Assembly: GCF_914767665.1 (NCBI RefSeq)
Contig: NC_059504.1
Coordinates: 25,522,001-25,586,000, forward strand
DNA: 64,000 nt
DNA from: Harmonia axyridis
Taxonomy: Eukaryota; Arthropoda; Insecta; Coleoptera; Coccinellidae
Direction: 5' to 3'
The translations under genes were made by a program, and so were the position numbers. Numbering within the stretch: the stretch's first letter is position 1; every line of letters starts with the position of its first letter. A model generated the notes under the pieces. It had not been told where the DNA came from. It was given only the letters and a program-made list of their open reading frames with translations, and ran no database searches. This document shows positions 57,401-64,000 of the stretch, in pieces.

Positions 57401-57803
57401 TTCAGATAAAGCGCCAGTGGGGAATGATATCAACGAGAACTATTCCAATTATCATCTCAACAACAGGAATAGTACCCAAAAATCTCAAGAGAAATATCAA
57501 GCAACTAGGACTTAGTGAGTATATATGTAATATAATGCAAAAAGCTGTTCTTTTAGGTACTGCAAGGACGGTGAGAAAATTCCTAGGAAGCGAAGGACAG
57601 GTCCAAGGATCGCGTGTAAGAGGACCAGAAGTTCGACGAGAACCAGGGGGACCACAAGGACCGGACACGACCGAGCTCAGCCCTTCTGATATTTTAAATA
57701 TCTGGGATTGAGTGAATGTTCCTCTTAGCGAGGAGTGAGAAGCCGACGGCGAGGAAAAATCCTACGCGTATAGGCAAAAGTCGATAATAATAATAATAAT
57801 GTA
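54499..57803 (+). mobile_element. R4/Dong-clade non-LTR retrotransposon, 5'-truncated
   Basis: Coding part 54522-57711, then a 3' untranslated region of about 75 bp (CCTCTTAGCGAGGAGTGAGA..., CCTACGCGTATAGGC) ending in GATAATAATAATAATAAT at about 57785-57801. The 5' junction follows TAATAATAATATAATAATAA at 54499-54518. Dong of silkworm is known to occupy TAA repeats, and TAA tracts at both junctions here fit the same target preference. The 5' region with the usual N-terminal nucleic-acid-binding motifs is missing. Confidence 0.85.
54522..57711 (+). pseudogene. R4/Dong-type polyprotein: reverse transcriptase and restriction-like endonuclease, one frameshift
   Basis: The first frame runs from 54522 (GTG in frame after TAA repeat stops; no real start seen) to 56585. 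A basic N-terminal region is followed by the reverse transcriptase from KSPGPDG (about residue 295), with KYRPITCLPTIYKI, FDYKKAFDS (Asp 428), GIFQGDSLSPLWF and the catalytic YMDD at 532-535. Near 56455 a single-base change moves the reading to the second frame (open to TGA 57711), which contains SFGIIPWTKTDMENLQ, a C-x3-C-x7-H-x4-C finger (starting CRYGC at 57016), and the endonuclease core RPDILLVDK with a second Asp in LIDVAIP 15 residues on. This is the domain order of R2/R4-type elements, whose product nicks the target and primes reverse transcription there. One frameshift and few other defects suggest a young copy. Confidence 0.9.
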
Positions 57804-58717
57804 AAATAAACGTTTGTATTTGTATTTTATTAACTTTTGGTTATAAGAAAAACTTAGGTACAGAATGTAACTGTGGCGAAAGAAAATATAAAATCCACTA
57901 ATGACCGGAAAAATACGATAGCACTAAAGGTTTTAAAATTTTTTTCATGTTCATTCTTTTCTTATCTAAGAAAGCAAAAGTAACTGAATTTTAATCAACT
58001 AGTTGTTCCTATATTATATCTTGTATAATTTAAAGTGCATCGTGTCCAAAGAAAAGTGCAAGAAATGATTATCTTGCGAATATCTAGGAATTTCAAGAGA
58101 AAAACATTGAAAAGTCATCTCCATTTGGTACATCTGCAGTGAAATATTCACAAAACGTTTACTAGAATAGATTCGAATATTTGAAATAACAGGAATCTGT
58201 TAAATTTGTTAATAGCGCTACCCTAAGTTGTATTACAAAACTTAACTTGACTAATATTCCCAAAATTGGCAAATAAAATATAGGTTTTTAGACATCTCAG
58301 TTGCTTATAAGCGACAAAGTGACATTCCTCGAAAAAAATGACGTTTGTCTTGTCAAATACGAGCCGAATAACATACTTTGAATACTGATTGTAGAAAAAG
58401 TAGCTTCATAAGTGCAGACTTTTTAAAACAATTCATTATCCGAAAGAAATATTGAACAACATCAATAACGCCAAATATAAGGTAGACTTTTCAAAATTTC
58501 TTGACCAACATTTGATATTTTCAGGAGTCTGTTCGCATAACATTTTGTCAGATATATGCAATATTTATAAAGTTCATTGCCTCCTTAAAGGCAAATCTTC
58601 TACATGGGTTTCAATTAACAAGTGCAAATCATCATTATCATCAACTGCATAATATCATAACAAGGGACTGTTTGCAATTTCATTTTGGCAGAAACTAATG
58701 AATCCGCGAGTGATCTG
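57804..58717. other. no recognised gene
   Basis: AT-rich spacer; an open frame at 58452-58652 has no recognisable content. Confidence 0.5.
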
Positions 58718-59146
58718 GGAAATTTATTTCTCTAATTCTGTGGTTATTCCGTTCATTCTTCCACATCTTGTAGAACAAAATCGTGCGAGAATATATCAGA
58801 AACGCACAGTTTTCATGGTTATATTTTATTATTCTATGTTGGCACTCCGAACTTTCCGCTACGGCTTTATCTGTCAATTCATCAATTTACCTTAAAGAAA
58901 TCAGTTTTGCCAACCAACATTTTTCAATGCAAAAATCACTAAATTATATTTATGGAAATATTTCATTAATTTCAACGAAAATGCAATGAATTAGAGAAAA
59001 TAATGTATAATACTCGTACAGAAGGCTCATTCTACCACTCGTTCATTCCAAAACTCGCCACTTCGTGGCTCGTTTTTGAATTTTGAACTCGTGGAAGAAT
59101 ATCAATGCCTTCTGCACTTGTATTATAAATAACTATATCAGTTTTT
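58718..59146 (+). repeat. dispersed repeat with hairpin, copy A
   Basis: Matches 62826-63254 in inverted orientation: CATTCTTCCACATCTTGTAG, TCAGAAACGCACAGTTTTCA, AACTTTCCGCTACGGCTTTA and CAATGCAAAAATCACTAAAT recur. Its end (59012-59130) is an imperfect hairpin whose arms begin ATAATACTCGTACAGAAGGC and, from the other side, ATAATACAAGTGCAGAAGGC. A more diverged copy is at 8570-8760. No protein is recognised; a non-autonomous transposon family is likely. Confidence 0.8.
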
Positions 59147-59337
59147 CGGAATATTAAAGTGCTTTGAAAAATCTGGAAGTACATATTGAAGAATGAGATT
59201 CTATTTCATTCACTCATACAAAAATAAGATAAAGCTATGATTAAAGGATTCGAGCTGCAAGGATGATTTCCTTTTTATTCTTGTAATATAAGCTAACAGA
59301 GTTACTATTCTTTGTTGATTGTTGTTGCAGAATAATT

Positions 59338-59972
59338 GGCCAATTGAAAAGTCCCCGGTCTACCATATTGAAACACATTCGATTTTATTATTCAACATAG
59401 TTGCCTTCGAGGGTGATACAGCAATTATAGCGAGCTTCCAACTTTTAATTACCATTTTTGTAGTACGATTTGTCTTTCGCATCAAAATAGTCTCAGTTTT
59501 GGCGGCTACTTCTTCATTGGCGCTAAATTTCTTTCCAGCGAGCATTCTTTTGAGGTTTGAGACCCGGAAAAAGTCGCTGGGGGCCAGATCTGACGAATAC
59601 AGTGGATGCAGAAATATTTCGAGCCCAATTCATGCAATTTTGCCATTGTTTTCATTGATTTGTGACACGGCGCATTGTCTTGATGAAACAGCACCTTTTG
59701 AAGAAAAAGGAGCTGTTTCTTATCAATTTCATCCTTTAAACGATCCTATAACTCTATATAATAATCGCTGTAGATGGTCGGACCCTTTTGGGGGTAAATA
59801 ATGAATATTATACCTTGCGCATCCCATAATACTGATGCCATAACCTTGCCAGCTGACTGTTGTGTTTTCCTCGCTTTGAATTCGGTTCATCTTGTGCAGT
59901 CTACTCGGCTGACTCGATTGGACTCCGGAGTGAAATGATGGAGCCATGTTTCATCCACTGTCACATATCGAT
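59338..59972 (-). mobile_element. mariner (DD34D) copy 3, 5'-truncated
   Basis: Starts at GGCCAATTGAAAAGTCCCCG (59338). The minus strand encodes RYVTVDETWLHHFTPE (first Asp), GKVMASVLWDAQGIIFI, then with frame changes the second Asp region, and DAKDKSYYKNGN, CCITLEGNYVE at the C-terminus. The N-terminal third is missing beyond about 59972. Frameshifts and stops make it inactive. Same family as 25574, 35708 and 63451. Confidence 0.85.
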
Positions 59973-60748
59973 GGAACAATTCAGATTTATTGCACCTAAA
60001 CCTATGTGGTTTAAGGTGATGAACGTGTTTGATGCTTTTCGGTTAATTTCATATTCACGCAGCCTCGTGGTTCTACTGTGAGTTACAAAATTCTGCAGTT
60101 TTTTCTTCTTCAATTTTCAATTGGATAATGAAAGAATATCTAACTATGGCTAACGTAATGAGACATTCGATTCCCGTGAAGCCTGGTTCACACATATAAT
60201 TAGTAATATAATTCACTAGCATACTTTCTTCTACTCTACTATGCCCATTTTGGTAGACTAACTGTATTCCGTTCGTTAGTAATTTGAAAAGATAGTTCGA
60301 TTTATCTTCTAAACTTTTTGATTATAAATGAATTTCAGTACAGTACATTCACACGAAAAAAATAGCCCATGTGAATGAAAAAAAAACAGAAAACCAAAGT
60401 GAGGGATCTCGGTGACCAAGAAATCAGTACATTGTTTCCTATCCACCTATTACGATCTGTCTCGTTCAAGTACTGTACCCCAGAAATTCATGTATTTCAA
60501 TTTTTTGTTAAAAAAATAAGTTATTATGATACCATTCTTTATAACACCCCACTGAACATCCAACGAGAATTTGTACTGTGAATCACAGGGGGTGAACAAA
60601 ATCTACAAAAATTCTTCCTGAAGCCGACGAAGTTTCCAATGGATGCAATGATTGCTCGGCCATAAATAATATGCAATTATGAAATTCGAAAAAGGTTTCG
60701 AAGCAATAGGCTTCAAAATTTCCGATTGAGCAACAGCTGTTGCTTCGG
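59973..60748. other. no recognised gene
   Basis: Nothing recognised. Confidence 0.5.
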
Positions 60749-60800
60749 AACACAGATTGATGTTTGAGAAATCTAGATTTCTCAAACATCTATCTGTGTT
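60749..60800. repeat. 52-bp palindrome, one mismatch
   Basis: AACACAGATTGATGTTTGAG(AAATCT) and its complement meet at TCTAGA with no loop. The inner 32 bases (60759-60790) are a perfect palindrome. Confidence 0.9.
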
Positions 60801-60868
60801 ATCATCATTCACATGTTTGATTGATCGGAGTAATGATTATTCGACTCATTTAAAAAAAATAACCAAAA

Positions 60869-61555
60869 ATACAGGGTGTTCCTAAAAAAAAGTTTAAGAA
60901 AAAAAAGTCCCATAAACATGGGGTCGCAAACGTTTCGTTTTCGAGATACAGAGTGTTGAAGTTTGAATTTTTTTCAAGTTTTTTTCTTATAGTATCTACA
61001 CTTCACAAGATATTCAACTGAAATTTGGCATAGATATTACATTTGAGAGTTCTCACCACGTGACATGGCAATTTCGATAGAAGATCTACAGGGTGATATT
61101 TTTTCTGGAACACTGCCACCTGTTCTTCTGCAGAACTTTTTTTTGGTGAGCAACTGTTAATTTGAAAAAATGTAAAAAGAAGCTTTGTTCTTATACTAAA
61201 CTTTTCGGTCTCTTGTAGTTTTGTCGTATCTACCAACGATTTCGAGAAAAAAAATTTTGAACGATTCTCTCGAAATCCTCGTGAAAATCCAAATTATGAT
61301 GGGAAGGCCACTTTGTAAGCTGTGGTGAATGAATTCAGTGTCAGTTTTCATGGAAATTTTCTTGATCTGTAGCGATGATTCATAAAGATTCGATAAACTC
61401 GTATAATCAACACAAAAAATGTATTACAACAAGAAACACTCTGTATCTCGAAAACGAAACGTTTGCGACCCCATGTTTATGGGACTTTTTTTTCTTGAAC
61501 TCACTTAAGGAATCTCCCCTTTTCGTTTGTACGTTCAATTTAGGAACATCTGTAT
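60869..61555. mobile_element. TACAGGGTG element with additional 60-bp inverted repeat
   Basis: Outer ends TACAGGGTGTTCCT and (near 61542-61555) AGGAACATCTGTAT. Just inside, a perfect inverted repeat of nearly 60 bp (60899-60957 and 61436-61495) contains CATGGGGTCGCAAACGTTTC and TTTCGAGATACAGAGTGTT. The interior is a copy of 5812-6512. No open frame of note. Confidence 0.8.
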
Positions 61556-62449
61556 ATGAAACTGATCATTTTTATCGAAATGAAACTCCTTTGCCATATT
61601 TTATTCGTGTCGCCAGTTGAAACTTTCGACTCCTGACTGTTTTCAAGAAAAAAATTATTTTTTTTGAAAAATTACCACAATTTCACAGAAAAATGAAAAA
61701 GGGCATGATTAATCGAATGGAATTTGAAAAAGTTCCGAGTATCGAGCCTATGGCTAATTCCTAACTACCTACTACACTGTTCATTACATGAACGACATTT
61801 GCATGTTTCCACTTTTCACGTGCAGTTTCTTGAAACGTGTTGACTGGGTATCTCGAAGACTGTTAGATTTGTTTTTTCAATATGATCATCATATAAATTA
61901 TGTAATCTCTCACGAAACATCTCTTCGAAGACTCTAGATGTGAAAAACTGAAATATCCCCATTCATTCATTTTATGGACAAAACCTGTGTTGGAAGTATA
62001 ATGAGAAAGAGAACATAATCCTAATTCTTGATTAAATTTATCGTAAATATTGATATGTAGATATTTTGAATGCAAATTAGGAGAGTCTGCTAGGCAATGA
62101 CCGCAAACCGGTCTGTCCGTTATTCGAATGAATGGATGGAATTATATACCTTTCAATACACTTCTTTGGAAATGTATTACCGTATATTGAAAAAAAAATA
62201 GACTATCGGAGTCAGAAGCTTTTGAATACTCGTTCAGGCAAAAAAATTTGGTATAATGTATTATATCTGTTTATTTGAATCCCATAAAGATCATGTATAA
62301 TGATAAAAGGTAATTACAAAGCGTGTTCCTTCATTGAAGGTACAAAAAAAAAAACTAACGTTGGGTAATATAAGGAAATTGGGAAATATAGTCCTACATT
62401 TTTGTTATGATAATACCGGTTTATTGAATCTTTATTAATCTTCGCTACG
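61556..62449. other. no recognised gene
   Basis: AT-rich spacer, nothing recognised. Confidence 0.5.
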
Positions 62450-62560
62450 AATTATATAATAATAATAAACGCCTTTATTGGATAGATGCATTCTGCTCAG
62501 GGGCGAAGTCTAGCAATGCTATTCAACTTAATCCCCCGACTAGAGTAAATCACAATAACA
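62450..62560 (-). mobile_element. 3' end of a truncated LINE
   Basis: On the minus strand AATGCATCTATCCAATAAAG then GCGTTTATTATTATTATATA: an AATAAA signal followed by a trinucleotide tail, as at 4590-4690. Non-coding. Confidence 0.45.
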
Positions 62561-62825
62561 TGATTTACATTGAATAATTATATGAAAAACTTGAATACCT
62601 ACTATTAGACAAAAAAAAAATAATATAAATATAAATAAGTAACAAAACTTATCATCAATTTCTTCATGGCAGCTTATTTACTGGACATTTATAATAATTT
62701 TGACTTTCCTGCGGATTACTATAGGAATATTTGAAATTTTTTTCTCGAAATCAGAAGCAGATATAGTTAACAAAACTACAAGCAACCATGTGTTTTACAT
62801 TTTTTTAAACTACCAGTGGTTTACA

Positions 62826-63254
62826 ATAGTTATTTATAATACAAGTGCAGAAGGCATTCATATTCTTCCACGAGTTCAAAATTCAAAAACGAGCCACGAA
62901 CTGGCGAGTTTTTGAAAGAACGAGTGGTAGAATGAGCCTTCTGTACGAGTATTATACATTATTTTCTCTAATTCATTGCATTTTTATTGAAATCAATGAA
63001 ATATTTCCATAAATATCATTTAGTGATTTTTGCATTGAAAAATGTTGGTTGGCAGAACTGATATCTTTAAGGCAAATTTAAGATGAATTGATGAATTGAC
63101 AGATAAAGCCGTGGCGGAAAGTTCGGAGTACCAACATATAATAATAAAATATAACCATGAAAACTGTGCGTTTCTGATATATTCTCGCACGATTTTGTTC
63201 TACAAGATGTGGAAGAATGAACGGAATAACTACAGAATTGGAGAAAAAAAATTC
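62826..63254 (-). repeat. dispersed repeat with hairpin, copy B (inverted)
   Basis: Inverted copy of 58718-59146; the hairpin part is at about 62840-62960 (CTTCCACGAGTTCAAAATTC, ACGAGCCACGAACTGGCGAG). Confidence 0.8.
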
Positions 63255-63295
63255 TAAACGAAAGAATCAGGCACTGTTACATAAAAAATTTAAAT

Positions 63296-63437
63296 ACAGG
63301 GTGATATTTTCAAATTTAAAACTAGTATATCATATGATGAAATCTTCGAATTTGAATAAGATTTCAAATTGAATATCTTGTGAAGGGAACGTACTATGAG
63401 AAAAAACGCGAAAAAATTGAACTTAAACACCCTGTAT
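63296..63437 (-). mobile_element. 142-bp TACAGGGTG miniature element
   Basis: TACAGGGTGATATTTTC at 63296 and AACACCCTGTA ending at 63437, with TTAAA-like bases outside both ends. The interior TCACAAGATATTCAATTTGA (minus strand) links it to the family of 60869-61555. Confidence 0.65.
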
Positions 63438-63450
63438 TAAAGCAATAAAG

Positions 63451-64000
63451 CTGAATTTTTGCGTCGATATGTGACAATGGATGAAACATGGCTCCATAAT
63501 TTCACTCCGGAGTCCAATCGAGTCAGCTGAGTGGACTGCACAATATGAACCGAATCCAAAGCGAGGAAAAACATAAGTCAGCTGGCAAGGTTAGGGCATC
63601 AGTATTCTGAGATGCGCAAGGTATAATATTCATTGATTACCTTCAAAAGGGCCAGACCATCAACAGCGATTAGTATATAGCGTTATTGGATTGTTCAAAG
63701 GATTGAATCGTTGAAAAACGGTCCCATTTGAAATACAAAAGGTGCTGTTTCATCAAGACAATGCGCCGTGTCACGAATCAATGAAAACAATAGCAAAATT
63801 GCATGAATTGGGCCTCGAATTGCTTCTGCATCCACCGTATTTGCCAGATCTGTCCCCTAGCGACTTTTCTCTGTTCTCAGACCTCAAAAGAATGCTCTCT
63901 GGAAAGAAATTTGAAACCAATGAAGAAGTAATCGCCGAAACTGAGATCTATTTCGAAGCGAAAGATAAATTGTACTACAAAAATGATATCGAAAAGTTGG
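63451..64000 (+). mobile_element. mariner (DD34D) copy 4, 5'-truncated, runs off right edge
   Basis: Begins within the gene at ...EFLRRYVTMDETWLHNFTPE and continues, through frameshifts, to the second Asp region (GTGCTGTTTCATCAAGACAATGC-type sequence near 63740), the PPY-P-DL region near 63830 and the SEAKDKLYYKND-like end at the window edge. Many stops. Its left boundary is within about 15 codons of that of copy 3 and directly follows the miniature element at 63296-63437. Confidence 0.85.

Noticed and set aside
58718..64000. Simple large inverted duplication containing both repeat and mariner
   Set aside because: In both halves the order is repeat then mariner when read left to right, whereas an inverted duplication would reverse it.

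Overview
This is an AT-rich (roughly two thirds A+T) piece of an animal nuclear genome, almost certainly an insect. The mobile elements it carries (DD34D mariners of the SETMAR-like type, Tc1-like elements, an R4/Dong-type retrotransposon, Jockey/CR1-type LINEs, hAT miniatures and very many elements ending in TACAGGGTG) are the mixture usual in beetles and some other insects; the species cannot be fixed from the sequence. No bacterial operon, rRNA gene, intact tRNA gene or CRISPR array was seen.

The window is a graveyard of transposable elements and I recognise no host gene with confidence. 0-5.8 kb: a LINE ORF1-like fragment running off the left edge, a weak two-exon candidate host gene on the minus strand (2549-2845), a LINE 3' end and a GC-richer possible promoter/exon area (5.0-5.5 kb). 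5.8-11.1 kb: a TACAGGGTG miniature element holding a SINE-like insert, a 1.0-kb non-autonomous hAT with perfect 8-bp target duplications, strong palindromes, and a 1.45-kb foldback element. 11.1-15.3 kb: LINE 3' end, hAT miniature, nearly complete but broken Tc1-like element, mariner-type fossil. 15.3-18.2 kb: a 2.85-kb tandem array of 22-bp units with an about 1.15-kb higher-order repeat. 18.5-26.6 kb: three decayed LINE pieces and two mariners, one split by an 0.8-kb insertion.

26.9-41.9 kb: foldback and miniature elements, including a three-level nest at 29.3-32.3 kb, a second full-length mariner, an insertion containing a 66-bp perfect palindrome, transposase fossils and another hAT. 43.6-53.4 kb: more miniature elements, a transposase fossil, a 1.67-kb element with arms of about 340 bp that carries a transposase N-terminus, and a hAT miniature beside a CpG-rich palindrome. 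54.5-57.8 kb holds the best-preserved coding element, an R4/Dong-clade retrotransposon (reverse transcriptase plus restriction-like endonuclease, one frameshift) sitting between TAA microsatellites. 57.8-64 kb: an inverted repeat pair, two mariner fragments in opposite orientation and two TACAGGGTG elements.

The genes present do not form a pathway; the logic is parasitic layering. Autonomous families (mariner, Tc1, hAT, LINEs) are represented by dead copies, and miniature or foldback relatives that depend on such enzymes are inserted in and next to them. Most informative are the nested insertions, which give relative ages, and the few open frames with good splice signals, which could be exons of a host gene with very long introns.
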